Source of the DNA: Lachnospiraceae bacterium | Lineage (GTDB): Bacteria; Bacillota; Clostridia; Lachnospirales; Lachnospiraceae | Length of the DNA: 19,728 nt | Direction of reading: 5' to 3' | NCBI GenBank assembly: GCA_009774345.1 | Contig: VSNR01000075.1 | Coordinates: forward strand, 1 to 19,728 | Shown: piece after piece, positions 1-8,135 of the stretch | Layout: every line of letters begins with the position of its first letter | How positions within the stretch are numbered: position 1 is the stretch's first letter | The notes under the pieces: generated by a model | What the model was told of the DNA's origin: nothing | What the model saw: only the letters and a program-made list of their open reading frames with translations | Database searches by the model: none | Position numbers and translations under genes: made by a program

Positions 1-13
1 ATTTACTATTGAT

Positions 14-42
14 AATATATCATTTTACTTATTCTTTGTCAA
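14..42 (-). promoter_or_regulatory. Sigma-70 type promoter reading out of the window to the left
   Basis: On the minus strand TTGACA (37-42) and TATATT (14-19) are separated by exactly 17 bases. It fires leftwards, past the end of the LacI-family gene, so it should drive a gene beyond the window edge. AGTAAA boxes, also found in the LacI gene's own promoter, lie around its -10 at 24-29 and 2-7, and TGATA/TATCA arms (10-14, 18-22) cover the -10. I infer that it is a target of the adjacent repressor. The gene it serves is not visible. Confidence 0.65.
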
Positions 43-64
43 TCATTTTTGTTAAAAAAGAAAC

Positions 65-97
65 AAAAAAGAACTATCACAATTGACAGTTCTTTTT
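65..97 (-). terminator. Rho-independent terminator of the LacI-family gene
   Basis: Arms 71-78 and 85-92 pair over eight positions (one G-U in RNA) around a 6-base loop, with A and T runs on both flanks. Read on the minus strand the hairpin is followed by a run of six T. It begins 5 bases after the repressor stop codon, which fits transcription end for that gene. Confidence 0.85.
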
Positions 98-101
98 ATG
101 C

Positions 102-1085
102 TTAGCAACTTTTCCGAAACACAGGGATTCCATTGACAAAAACCGTTTTGGTCGTCACCCGCCCACGCAGCACCCGTTCTTGCAGCAAATCCAGCGCAGA
201 CTCGCACAACAGTGGAACATCAATTCTAAATGTGGTAAGCGGCGGTGAGACATACTGTGCAATATTTACATCATTGATGCTGAATACCGCCGTCTGCTCT
301 GGAATCTGCACTCCCGCTTCATTAAATGCCTGTAGTACTCCGATTGCCAGCGTGTCACTGGCAATGCAGAAGGCCGTTGGCAAATGCCCCTGCTGCACGA
401 TCTCCTTCCCGATTCGATACCCCTCTTTCACCGAAAACTTTTCTACAATATGGATATGCTCCTCCTTCAAACATTGATGATATCGTGCACTTTCCCGAAA
501 TGACCACTCCCTCACATCCATAGACTGAATCTGTGTGTCAACATTCCGGTCGTATCCCCCAATAAAGCCCAATGTGCGGTGTCCTTTCTCCACGAAATAG
601 TCCACCATCTGCGTCACCATAGAATCCAGATTCGGACGGACTGCATCAAAACGCTTTTCATCTGGCGATGTATCAATAAAAATACCGTTTGCAGAGACTG
701 AAGCAAGATAGTCCAGTTCTCTCCGGCTAAACCATCCGATTGCAATAAACGCTGTGACTTCTCCACCGACTGCTTCAATCCCGTTTTTCTTGGTATAAAT
801 ATTCAGTTTCACATTGCGTTCTTCTGCTTTTTCCAGAATTGTATCATATATGGTTTTGAAGTATATATCTTCCAGCTCTTCCTCCTGATACACCCAGTAC
901 ACCAGCGCCACATTCTCAATTTTGGGCTTAATAATCTTCTTTTTGTAGCCTAGTTCCTCTGCCGCTGCAAAAATCGCCTGCCGCGTCTCCTCATTAACGG
1001 AAATGGATTCATCATAATTCAAAACCCTTGACACTGCTGCCGAAGACACACCTGCCTTTTCTGCTATCTGCTTAATTGTCGCCAT
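102..1085 (-). CDS. LacI/GalR-family transcriptional repressor (probable sugar-operon regulator)
   Basis: A 327-residue protein of normal family length. The N-terminus has the LacI helix-turn-helix (about residues 2-25, with TIKQIAEKAGVS and AVSRVLN) and the hinge-type ending EELGYKKK. The rest is a periplasmic-binding-protein-like ligand domain, with the FIGG and DTLAIGVLQAFNEAG segments typical of the family. The start is the ATG at 1085, preceded by a G-rich site (GGGGGAAGG). Residues near the start resemble regulators of galactoside or raffinose-type operons in Clostridia and lactic bacteria, but the ligand cannot be read from the sequence. Its promoter is overlapped by a 21-bp dyad, suggesting autorepression, and a second promoter with related half-sites leaves the window at the left. 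It is transcriptionally separate from the ATP synthase operon, whose terminator sits immediately before its -35. Confidence 0.93.
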   Translation of the reverse strand: MATIKQIAEKAGVSSAAVSRVLNYDESISVNEETRQAIFAAAEELGYKKKIIKPKIENVALVYWVYQEEELEDIYFKTIYDTILEKAEERNVKLNIYTKKNGIEAVGGEVTAFIAIGWFSRRELDYLASVSANGIFIDTSPDEKRFDAVRPNLDSMVTQMVDYFVEKGHRTLGFIGGYDRNVDTQIQSMDVREWSFRESARYHQCLKEEHIHIVEKFSVKEGYRIGKEIVQQGHLPTAFCIASDTLAIGVLQAFNEAGVQIPEQTAVFSINDVNIAQYVSPPLTTFRIDVPLLCESALDLLQERVLRGRVTTKTVFVNGIPVFRKSC

Positions 1086-1123
1086 ATCCTTCCCCCATTA
1101 TATTTACTTTTTACTATACAGTG

Positions 1124-1144
1124 TTTAGTAAATATTTTACTAAA
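1124..1144. promoter_or_regulatory. Operator-like dyad over the LacI-gene promoter
   Basis: The arms TTTAGTAAA (1124-1132) and TTTACTAAA (1136-1144) are exact reverse complements around a 3-base centre TAT. The dyad covers the predicted -10 (1134-1139). More TTTACT boxes lie at 1103-1108 and 1110-1115. Spacing and size suit a LacI-family dimer, although the central CG common in this family is absent. Autoregulation is inferred. Confidence 0.7.
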
Positions 1145-1162
1145 TATCTTTCACAATGTCAA
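1134..1162 (-). promoter_or_regulatory. Promoter of the LacI-family gene
   Basis: Minus-strand TTGACA (1157-1162) and TAAAAT (1134-1139) are spaced by 17 bases, a near-perfect housekeeping promoter. It lies about 50 bases upstream of the ATG at 1085. The -35 directly abuts the T run of the ATP synthase terminator. Confidence 0.8.
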
Positions 1163-1163
1163 G

Positions 1164-1197
1164 AAAAAAGGGCTGTCAATACAGACAGCCCTTTTTT
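1164..1197 (-). terminator. Terminator of the ATP synthase operon
   Basis: A perfect stem pairs 1164-1177 with 1184-1197 (GGGCTGTC/GACAGCCC plus six A-T pairs) around a 6-base loop. It lies about 20 bases after the atpC stop. The A and T runs on both sides make it potentially bidirectional, but only the minus-strand operon reads into it. Confidence 0.92.
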
Positions 1198-1216
1198 CTG
1201 TTCAATTCTATATCTT

Positions 1217-1621
1217 TTATTTCAGCTTCGCCGCATCAATACGCGTGAGCGAACGCATCAGTGCCGCCTCCGCTCTTGCAACGTCGATGCTGCCGCCGCG
1301 CTCTGCGAGTCTACCCTCCGCCCGCTGCTTAGCAGCGTTGGCACGTGTCTCGTCAATCTCGCCGGGCCACTCAATAATCTCCGCAAGGATTGTTATCTCC
1401 TCTGGCAATATCTGAACAAATCCGGCATGAAGTGCTGCGTTTCTCACGGTATCGCCCTGTGTGATCGCAAGGACACCGGGCTTTACGATCACAGTGAGCG
1501 GCGCGTGACCAGCATAGACGCCAATCTCGCCCTCTGTTGTATTGAACTCCACCATATCCGCCTCTTCATTGAAAAATTCGCGGTCCGGCGTCACAATTGT
1601 AAGCTTGAACTTCTCTGCCAT
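1217..1621 (-). CDS. atpC: F1Fo ATP synthase epsilon subunit
   Basis: A 134-residue epsilon subunit, the usual length. The N-terminal beta-sandwich (about residues 1-85) shows the family patterns IVTPDREFF, VEFNTTEGEIGVYAGHAPL and VKPGVLAI. The C-terminal part is the two-helix domain that can inhibit ATP hydrolysis, with EIDETRANAAKQRAE. It sits in the central stalk with gamma. The ribosome site TAGGAGG lies 7 bases before the ATG and overlaps the atpD stop codon, so the two genes are translationally linked. It is the last gene of the operon, with the terminator about 20 bases downstream. Confidence 0.97.
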   Translation of the reverse strand: MAEKFKLTIVTPDREFFNEEADMVEFNTTEGEIGVYAGHAPLTVIVKPGVLAITQGDTVRNAALHAGFVQILPEEITILAEIIEWPGEIDETRANAAKQRAEGRLAERGGSIDVARAEAALMRSLTRIDAAKLK

Positions 1622-1632
1622 AGCAGCACCTC

Positions 1633-3024
1633 CTACCTCGCTCTTGCCACTACGTCATCAATTGTTCCGGCATTTAAGAAATGTCCCTCTGGAATGTCAT
1701 CATGCTTTCCTTCCATGATCTCCTTAAAGCCTCTGATCGTCTCTGTGATCGGTACATACTTGCCCGGCATACCTGTAAACTGCTCCGCTACATGGAACGG
1801 CTGTGACAGGAAACGCTGAATCTTTCTCGCACGGTTTACTGTGATCTTGTCCTCTTCTGACAACTCATCCATACCGAGAATTGCGATGATATCCTGCAAC
1901 TCCTTATATTTCTGGAGAACCTGCTGCACGCCGCGCGCCACCTCGTAATGCTCCTGACCAACGATACGCGGGTCAAGGATTCTCGATGTGGACTCAAGTG
2001 GGTCTACCGCCGGATAAATACCAAGCTCCACGATGGAACGTGAGAGAACGGTCGTCGCATCCAGATGCGCAAATGTCGTCGCAGGCGCAGGGTCTGTCAA
2101 GTCGTCCGCCGGCACGTAAACTGCCTGTACGGAGGTGATCGAACCATTTTTTGTAGAAGTGATACGCTCCTGCAAAGCGCCCATCTCTGTCTGCAATGTC
2201 GGCTGATACCCCACGGCGGACGGCACACGTCCAAGCAGCGCGGAAACCTCTGAACCAGCCTGTGTAAAACGGAAAATGTTGTCGATGAAGAGAAGCACAT
2301 CCTTGCCGCCCTTGTCACGGAAATACTCCGCCATCGTAAGCCCTGTAAGACCCACACGCATTCTCGCTCCGGGCGGCTCGTTCATCTGTCCAAATACCAT
2401 GGCGGTCTTGCTGATAACGCCAGATTCCGTCATTTCATTGTAAAGGTCATTTCCCTCTCTGGTGCGCTCGCCTACACCTGTAAATACCGAATACCCATCG
2501 TGCTCGTTGGCAATGTTGGTGATAAGCTCCTGAATCAATACCGTCTTTCCAACACCGGCACCGCCGAACAATCCGATCTTACCACCTCTCTGATACGGGC
2601 AGAGCAGGTCTACGACCTTGATGCCTGTCTCAAGCATTTCTGTCGATGTCGCCTGCTCCTCAAAGGAAGGTGCAGGTCTGTGAATCGGCTCAAATCCCTG
2701 TGCTTTTGGCGCAGGTTTGTTATCTATCGGTTCGCCAAGTACATTGAACATACGCCCAAGTGTACTCTCACCAACGGGAACCGTGATCGGCGCGCCTGTC
2801 GAAACAGCGTCCATTCCTCTCACCAGTCCGTCCGTAGGTCCCATGGCGATACATCTCACTGTATCATCACCCAGATGCTGTGCAACCTCGATCGTCAGTT
2901 CTGTACCATCACTTCTTGTAATCTTAACGGCATCGTTCAGCTCTGGGAGCTGTCCCTCGCTGAACTTTACATCAAGAACCGCACCGATAATCTGGGTAAC
3001 TTTACCAATTATCTTATCTGCCAT
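1633..3024 (-). CDS. atpD: F1Fo ATP synthase catalytic beta subunit
   Basis: A 463-residue catalytic subunit. Visible are the Walker A loop GGAGVGKT (154-161), the catalytic glutamate segment GERTREG (185-191), the Walker B strand LLFIDNIFRF (244-253), and the conserved beta signature around ALLGRVPSAVGYQPTL (262-277). All catalytic elements are present, so the enzyme should be active. The start ATG at 3024 follows a GAGAGGA site. It lies between atpG and atpC, 39 bases after the atpG stop, in the classical bacterial order. It forms the alpha3-beta3 hexamer in the cytoplasm. Confidence 0.99.
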   Translation of the reverse strand: MADKIIGKVTQIIGAVLDVKFSEGQLPELNDAVKITRSDGTELTIEVAQHLGDDTVRCIAMGPTDGLVRGMDAVSTGAPITVPVGESTLGRMFNVLGEPIDNKPAPKAQGFEPIHRPAPSFEEQATSTEMLETGIKVVDLLCPYQRGGKIGLFGGAGVGKTVLIQELITNIANEHDGYSVFTGVGERTREGNDLYNEMTESGVISKTAMVFGQMNEPPGARMRVGLTGLTMAEYFRDKGGKDVLLFIDNIFRFTQAGSEVSALLGRVPSAVGYQPTLQTEMGALQERITSTKNGSITSVQAVYVPADDLTDPAPATTFAHLDATTVLSRSIVELGIYPAVDPLESTSRILDPRIVGQEHYEVARGVQQVLQKYKELQDIIAILGMDELSEEDKITVNRARKIQRFLSQPFHVAEQFTGMPGKYVPITETIRGFKEIMEGKHDDIPEGHFLNAGTIDDVVARAR

Positions 3025-3063
3025 CTCTTTGTTTCCTCTCTATCTATTATTTTTCGCGGTGTG

Positions 3064-3915
3064 TTATGATATGGCCTGAGCACCCGCGATAATCTCTGTC
3101 AGCTCCTGCGTGATCGCGCTCTGACGTGCCCTGTTGTAGAGCAGTGACAGACTCGAGATGATCTCATCCGCATTGTTGGTCGCGTTGTCCATCGCCTGCA
3201 TTCTGGCGCCGTTCTCGCTCGCCACAGCCTCGATCATCGCCCCGTATATCAGACTCGTGATATACTTGGGAATGATCAGCTCAATCGCTTCCTCCGTCTC
3301 CGGCTCAAAGTCAAGCACTGCCTTGTCATCCTCACTGCGTTCATCCTCAATCTTGATCGGCAGGAGTTTCAGCCTCGTCGGAATATGCGTCACCGTGTTT
3401 TTAAACCCGGTGTATACGATATAGATCTCACCTACCCTGCCGGTCGCAAAATCATCTAACACCTGCCTGCTGATCTGCATCGCATCCGCATAGATCGGCT
3501 CATCAATCGCGGAGGAAAAATCCTCGCCCATCTCATAACCAAGCCGTGTAAAGGTATCTCGTCCCTTCGTTCCGATCGGATAGATGATCAAATCATCTTT
3601 ATTCCAGTCATTGTCCCGCACCAGCTTGATGATGTTGGAATTGTAACCGCCTGCAAGTCCCCTGTTGCCTGTGATCACGATCACTGCTTTTTTCGGAGAA
3701 TTGTTTGCTTTCAGGAACGGGTGATTGATATCCCCTGCTTTGGAAAGCATGGAAACCACCGTATCATACATGCAGTTAAAATAGGTCTTCGACTTCTCTG
3801 CACGCCCCTTCGCCCTTTGCAGTTTAACGGTGGAAACAAGCTTCATGGCCTTTGTAATCTGCTGTGTACTCTGCACGGAGCCCTTACGTCTCTTTATGTC
3901 TCTCATGGAGGCCAT
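3064..3915 (-). CDS. atpG: F1Fo ATP synthase gamma subunit
   Basis: A 283-residue central stalk subunit. The conserved N-terminal helix (MRDIKRRKGSVQSTQQITKAMKLVS) and the C-terminal helix ending in NRARQSAITQELTEIIAGA are both present, and these form the rotating coiled coil. ITGNRGLAGGYNSNI (about residues 80-95) is the typical Rossmann-like domain signature. The start at 3915 has an AAGGGGGG site at rather long spacing (11 bases); the ATG three codons in (MRDIK) is an alternative. The gap to the atpA stop is about 20 bases. Confidence 0.98.
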   Translation of the reverse strand: MASMRDIKRRKGSVQSTQQITKAMKLVSTVKLQRAKGRAEKSKTYFNCMYDTVVSMLSKAGDINHPFLKANNSPKKAVIVITGNRGLAGGYNSNIIKLVRDNDWNKDDLIIYPIGTKGRDTFTRLGYEMGEDFSSAIDEPIYADAMQISRQVLDDFATGRVGEIYIVYTGFKNTVTHIPTRLKLLPIKIEDERSEDDKAVLDFEPETEEAIELIIPKYITSLIYGAMIEAVASENGARMQAMDNATNNADEIISSLSLLYNRARQSAITQELTEIIAGAQAIS

Positions 3916-3936
3916 AAATATTCAGTCCCCCCTTCT

Positions 3937-5442
3937 TTATTTGAAGCGTCCCTTGAACTCTTCAATCGCTGCTACAAGCGTCTTTTCAGTCTCATCTGAA
4001 ATGACCTGTGTCTCCTTGATTGCCTTTGGCACCTGCGGATACTTCGTGTCGAGGAACTCAAAGAGCTCTGCCTCAAACCGGGTAATGTCCGCTACCGGTA
4101 CATCGAGCAGATATTTTCTCGTCGCCACGAACAGAATAATAACCTGATACTCGACAGCCATCGGCTTGTACTGCGGCTGTTTTAAGATTTCCTTAATCCG
4201 GGCACCCTGATCAAGTCGCTCCTTGGTGTCGGCATCCAGATCGGAACCAAACTGTGCAAACGATGCAAGCTCTCTGTACTGGGCAAGCTCTGTACGAATC
4301 GGTCCGGCAATCTTCTTCATCGCCTTGATCTGAGCAGAACCTCCTACTCGCGATACGGACAGACCCGCGTTGACGGCTGGTCTGAAACCGGAGTTAAACA
4401 TCTCTGTCTCGAGATAAATCTGACCGTCTGTAATCGAAATTACGTTTGTCGGAATATAGGCGGATACGTCGCCCGCCTGCGTCTCAATGATCGGAAGCGC
4501 TGTAATAGAACCTCCGCCATACTCATCACTCATACGGCATGCGCGCTCAAGAAGTCTTGAGTGCAGATAGAATACGTCGCCGGGGAACGCCTCACGTCCG
4601 GGCGGACGCTTCAGAAGCAGGGAGAGTGTACGGTATGCCACCGCGTGCTTACTCAGGTCATCATAGATAATGAGCACGTCCTCGCCGTTCTCCATCCACT
4701 CCTCTCCAATCGCACAGCCTGAATAAGGTGCGATATACTGCAATGGTGCAAGCTCACTCGCCGTAGCTGCCACGATGGTCGTGTAAGACATCGCGCCAAA
4801 CTCCTCCAGCGTCTTTACAATGCTTGCAACGGTAGAAGCCTTCTGGCCGATTGCAACATAGATACATTTCATGTTCTGACCCTTCTGGTTGATGATGGTA
4901 TCAATCGCAATCGCCGTCTTACCGGTCTGTCTGTCGCCGATAATCAGCTCACGCTGTCCTCTTCCGATTGGAACCATGGCATCAATCGCCTTGATACCTG
5001 TCTGCATGGGTGTATCAACGGATTTTCTGGTGATAACACCAGATGCCACTCTCTCAATCTGACGATATTTGGTTGTCGCGATCGGCCCCTTGCCGTCAAT
5101 CGGCTGGCCAAGCGCATTGACGACGCGCCCCAGCATGGCATCCCCAACAGGAACCTCCACCACGCGGTTTGTCGTCTTTACGGTATCACCCTCATTAATG
5201 TTTCTGGAACTTCCAAGCAATACGGCACCTACGTTGTCCTCCTCGAGGTTCATGACCATGCCGTAAACCTCACCGGGGAACTCCAAAAGCTCGCCCTGCA
5301 TTGCCTTCTCTAGTCCATGTACACGTGCGATACCATCTGCCACCTGAATGACTGTACCAACTTCTGATACTTCCAAGTCAGAGGCATATCTCTTGATCTG
5401 ATCCTTAATCACAGAACTTATCTCTTCTGGTCTTAAATTCAT
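3937..5442 (-). CDS. atpA: F1Fo ATP synthase regulatory alpha subunit
   Basis: A 501-residue alpha subunit. The start chosen is the ATG at 5442, giving MNLRPEEISSVIK, the normal alpha N-terminus. An in-frame GTG four codons earlier (5454) overlaps the AAAGG ribosome site and is unlikely. Walker A is GDRQTGKT (169-176). The segment with the arginine that reaches the catalytic site (SVSRVGGSAQ) is intact, and the non-catalytic nucleotide site looks normal. It stands between atpH and atpG and forms the F1 hexamer with beta. Confidence 0.98.
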   Translation of the reverse strand: MNLRPEEISSVIKDQIKRYASDLEVSEVGTVIQVADGIARVHGLEKAMQGELLEFPGEVYGMVMNLEEDNVGAVLLGSSRNINEGDTVKTTNRVVEVPVGDAMLGRVVNALGQPIDGKGPIATTKYRQIERVASGVITRKSVDTPMQTGIKAIDAMVPIGRGQRELIIGDRQTGKTAIAIDTIINQKGQNMKCIYVAIGQKASTVASIVKTLEEFGAMSYTTIVAATASELAPLQYIAPYSGCAIGEEWMENGEDVLIIYDDLSKHAVAYRTLSLLLKRPPGREAFPGDVFYLHSRLLERACRMSDEYGGGSITALPIIETQAGDVSAYIPTNVISITDGQIYLETEMFNSGFRPAVNAGLSVSRVGGSAQIKAMKKIAGPIRTELAQYRELASFAQFGSDLDADTKERLDQGARIKEILKQPQYKPMAVEYQVIILFVATRKYLLDVPVADITRFEAELFEFLDTKYPQVPKAIKETQVISDETEKTLVAAIEEFKGRFK

Positions 5443-5489
5443 ATGGATCTGCACCTTTCTATTTTATTTTTGGAAACACTCCGGTTCCA

Positions 5490-6035
5490 TTATAATTGGA
5501 TGGCGAGCAGCTCGCGCTGAAGCTTATCCAATTTTGTCCGAATACTGCTGTCCACAACCCTGTCACCCATCTTGATGACCATGCCGCCGATCAAATCCTG
5601 ATCCACATCATAGATGCACTCGATCGTCTTGTAGCGGGTGGTAGCGAGCAGCCGGCTCTCAATATCCTGCTTTTCCTGCTCATTTATCGCTATAGCGGTT
5701 GTGACATAAGCCGTTCCGATATTGTTGTACTCCTTGATGGAGGATATCACTTCGCCAAGAATTGCCTCGATCTCTGTATAACGGTCCTTCTCGACAATCG
5801 TCACCAGAAATCCCAGCATCTCCCTGCTGAGTTTATCCCGAAACACATTCTGCACCACCTCAAGCTTGTCCTCTTTCTGAATCTTAGGATGGTTCATGAA
5901 CTGTCCAAACTCCGCATTGCTGCGAAGCACCTCAAGCAGCGCCACAGATTCCTCCAAAAAGGCTGTGGTCTTTCCCTCCTCGACGGCAAGTTCAAACAAC
6001 GCCTGAGCATACGTTTTGGAAACTAGCTTAGCCAT
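5490..6035 (-). CDS. atpH: F1Fo ATP synthase delta subunit
   Basis: A 181-residue delta (OSCP-type) subunit, which ties the peripheral stalk to the top of F1. The N-terminus (VSKTYAQALFELAVEEGKT) and the C-terminal signature (DQDLIGGMVIKMGDRVVDSSIRTKLDKL) match the family. The start at 6035 lies inside the end of atpF, a 13-base overlap, which suggests coupled translation. Confidence 0.97.
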   Translation of the reverse strand: MAKLVSKTYAQALFELAVEEGKTTAFLEESVALLEVLRSNAEFGQFMNHPKIQKEDKLEVVQNVFRDKLSREMLGFLVTIVEKDRYTEIEAILGEVISSIKEYNNIGTAYVTTAIAINEQEKQDIESRLLATTRYKTIECIYDVDQDLIGGMVIKMGDRVVDSSIRTKLDKLQRELLAIQL

Positions 6036-6580
6036 GTGCTATCACCTATTTCTTTCAATGTCTTATCAATGAGTTCATGCTGGGCATTTGTGTCGATATT
6101 GGCCTGTACGATCTGAGCCGCCATCACAGAAGCCACCGCGATCATCTCGCGCTTTACCTCATCTGCAAGCTTCTTCTTCTCAAGCTCTGCCTCTTTTCTG
6201 GCTGTCTCCAAGATTCTTGCAGCTTCCTGCTTGGCTTCCGCGACAATCTTCGCCTCATTCTCCATGCCGCGCTTGCGCGCATCTGCCAGAATCGCCTCCG
6301 CCTCTTTGCCCGCCTGATTCAGCTTCTCTTCGTAGAGGGCGCGCGTCTGGGCTGCTGATTTCTGGTCTGATGCAGCCTGATCAAGTTCTCCCTTGATCTT
6401 CTCCTTCCTGTCATTGAGCAGCTTTCTCACTGGATTGAATAAGAAGTGCGACGCCACAAGGAACAGGACGAACATTGCGATGATCATGAGCACCGTGTCT
6501 GCCAGAAGCTGAAAGTCTAAGTCAAATAACCGGCTCAATCCCTCTGTCTCGGTGGCAAGTATCATGGTGTAATTCACCAT
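6023..6580 (-). CDS. atpF: F1Fo ATP synthase subunit b
   Basis: A 185-residue peripheral stalk subunit. One N-terminal membrane helix (about residues 28-48, LADTVLMIIAMFVLFLVA) is followed by FNPVRKLLNDRKEKI and a long charged Ala/Glu/Lys-rich coiled coil to the end, which dimerises and meets delta. Only one b-type gene is present, not the b/b-prime pair. A strong GAAGGAGG site precedes the ATG at 6580. The end overlaps atpH by 13 bases. Confidence 0.97.
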   Translation of the reverse strand: MVNYTMILATETEGLSRLFDLDFQLLADTVLMIIAMFVLFLVASHFLFNPVRKLLNDRKEKIKGELDQAASDQKSAAQTRALYEEKLNQAGKEAEAILADARKRGMENEAKIVAEAKQEAARILETARKEAELEKKKLADEVKREMIAVASVMAAQIVQANIDTNAQHELIDKTLKEIGDSTWLS

Positions 6581-6628
6581 ACCTTTGTACCTCCTTCATT
6601 CTATTTACTTGGATTTCTTATCATTTTA

Positions 6629-6883
6629 TTATGGCACTAAAGGTTTTACGAACAGTAACAGCATCGCTACAAGCAGACCATAGAGACCTGTTGTCTCAGC
6701 AACCGCCTGTCCAAGAAGCATTGTAGAGGTAACATCAGACTTTGCGCCCGGATTTCTGCCTACTGCCGCCGCTGCATGACCAGCCGCGATACCCTGACCT
6801 ACACCGGGTCCGATACCTGCGATAACCGCAAGACCTGCACCAATTGCTGAACAACCTAAGATAAAGTTTGAATTAAATTCCAT
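6629..6883 (-). CDS. atpE: F1Fo ATP synthase subunit c (probable Na+-binding rotor ring)
   Basis: An 84-residue hairpin of two membrane helices. The start is the ATG at 6883, with AGGAGG 8 bases upstream. The conserved polar loop is VGRNPGAKSD (41-50) and the ion-binding carboxylate is Glu63 in the second helix. Gln30 in GPGVGQG, Val61, Glu63, Thr64, Thr65 and Tyr68 in VAETTGLY line up with the residues that hold Na+ in the Ilyobacter tartaricus c ring (Gln32, Val63, Glu65, Ser66, Thr67, Tyr70, from memory). The ring therefore probably turns on Na+ rather than H+; this is inference from motif only. Confidence 0.97.
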   Translation of the reverse strand: MEFNSNFILGCSAIGAGLAVIAGIGPGVGQGIAAGHAAAAVGRNPGAKSDVTSTMLLGQAVAETTGLYGLLVAMLLLFVKPLVP

Positions 6884-6921
6884 AATTAATTCCTCCTGTG
6901 AAATATTGAATGATAGTTTTT

Positions 6922-7638
6922 TTACCCTTCGATCGCATTGTTGATATATGTCATTGTCAACATACAGAACACATAGGTCTGGATTGCTCCAGAGAACAGA
7001 TCGAAGTACACATGAAGCGCTGCCGGCCAGCCTGTCGCAATAAAGCCGAGCAGACCATAGAGCAATGCCATCATAACCGTTCCTGACAAAACGTTTGCAA
7101 ACAAACGCAATGACAAAGATATGGGCACTGCGACATCGCCAATCACGTTGATCGGTGCCCAAATCGGCCATGGATCGCACAATCCCTTGATGACGCCTGA
7201 TACCTTCTGATACTTGAATTTGTTAAACGTAATCAGGGTAAACGTGATCAGACCCAGTGCAAATGTCACACCGTAATCTGCGGTAGGCGCTCTCAGACCC
7301 ATCAGGCCGGAAATGTTGCTGATCAGGATAAAGATGAACAGCGTGCCGATATAGTTGGCAAAGGCTGTCGCATTTTTCCCCATAACACCCTTGATCATGT
7401 TGTCGAGCATCTCTACAACGAGCTCCACAACGTTTTGGAAAGCTCCCGGGACTTCCGTCGCACGCTTGACTGCCCTGTTCGCACACAGACAGAATATGAT
7501 GATGATCGCCATGACGATAAAAAGACATACGTGCGTGGTTGTTATCCACAGCTTCTGTCCAAAGAGCTCATACTGGAACACGCCATGTATCATAAAGTCA
7601 ATGTCATCAGCGCCGGATAACAGGATTCCTGCTCCCAT
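6922..7638 (-). CDS. atpB: F1Fo ATP synthase subunit a
   Basis: A 238-residue integral membrane stator subunit with about five or six hydrophobic helices. The essential arginine is Arg178 in SLSLRLFANVLSG, the family's hallmark, which faces the c ring carboxylate. The C-terminal helix (SGAIQTYVFCMLTMTYINNA) carries the conserved Gln used in the ion half-channel. The start ATG at 7638 has AAGGAGG 7 bases upstream. It is followed after about 40 bases by atpE. Confidence 0.98.
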   Translation of the reverse strand: MGAGILLSGADDIDFMIHGVFQYELFGQKLWITTTHVCLFIVMAIIIIFCLCANRAVKRATEVPGAFQNVVELVVEMLDNMIKGVMGKNATAFANYIGTLFIFILISNISGLMGLRAPTADYGVTFALGLITFTLITFNKFKYQKVSGVIKGLCDPWPIWAPINVIGDVAVPISLSLRLFANVLSGTVMMALLYGLLGFIATGWPAALHVYFDLFSGAIQTYVFCMLTMTYINNAIEG

Positions 7639-7691
7639 ACACTCACCTCCTTATTTTATTTCTTTATTCAGTTTTACAGATTGCCTCGTAA

Positions 7692-8135
7692 CTATTCATC
7701 TCCCTCATAGTTACCTTCTTTGATTTGCGGAGTATTCCCCTGCACCTCCTTGTGAGACCGCCCGGCGAACAATGGCTGTAGATAAGCCGATATCTTTAGT
7801 CCCATGACTCCTGCAAAAGCCGCCAGCGGACTGCCGATCCTCGTCACCATCAAGCTCCCAAGGATTATCACCACCACAAGATACCTGATGATATTTTGTC
7901 TCGTTGCTACTGCCTGCGCCCCCTTTACATCTCTTTCAACAGCGGAGTTGAGTGTCACCGCCATATGAAAGGCCATAAATATTGCTGTAAGCACTCCAAT
8001 CCAGAGCCCTACGCTGTAGCCTGCCTTATCCTCCACGAGAAAGATGCCTGCGATCTGGCACAACATGCCAAACAGAATAATCCCAAAGAGCAGTCCCGGC
8101 AGCGCCGTGTTAATCTTCTTAATCCTGTCTATCAT
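7692..8135 (-). CDS. atpI: AtpI-like ATP synthase accessory membrane protein
   Basis: A 147-residue protein with four hydrophobic segments (about residues 12-32, 40-62, 83-100 and 103-122) and a hydrophilic acidic tail. Position between atpZ and atpB and the topology fit the ATP synthase I family, thought to help c-ring assembly or ion supply. Sequence conservation in this family is low, so the assignment depends largely on context. Its start overlaps the end of atpZ by 17 bases. Confidence 0.75.
   Translation of the reverse strand: MIDRIKKINTALPGLLFGIILFGMLCQIAGIFLVEDKAGYSVGLWIGVLTAIFMAFHMAVTLNSAVERDVKGAQAVATRQNIIRYLVVVIILGSLMVTRIGSPLAAFAGVMGLKISAYLQPLFAGRSHKEVQGNTPQIKEGNYEGDE

Noticed and set aside
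1076..1819. Long plus-strand open frame (247 codons) antisense to atpC and the end of atpD
   Set aside because: It lies opposite strongly conserved ATP synthase genes, spans the operon terminator and shows no recognisable protein pattern.
2500..3069. Plus-strand open frame (189 codons) antisense to atpD
   Set aside because: A frame shadow of a highly conserved gene, with Cys/Arg-rich low-plausibility sequence.
5496..6026. Plus-strand open frame (176 codons) opposite atpH
   Set aside because: Almost exactly mirrors the conserved atpH gene; an antisense artefact.
6884..7180. Upstream in-frame extension of atpE (99 extra codons)
   Set aside because: It overlaps atpB and lacks subunit c features; the ATG at 6883 has an AGGAGG site and gives the normal 84-residue protein.
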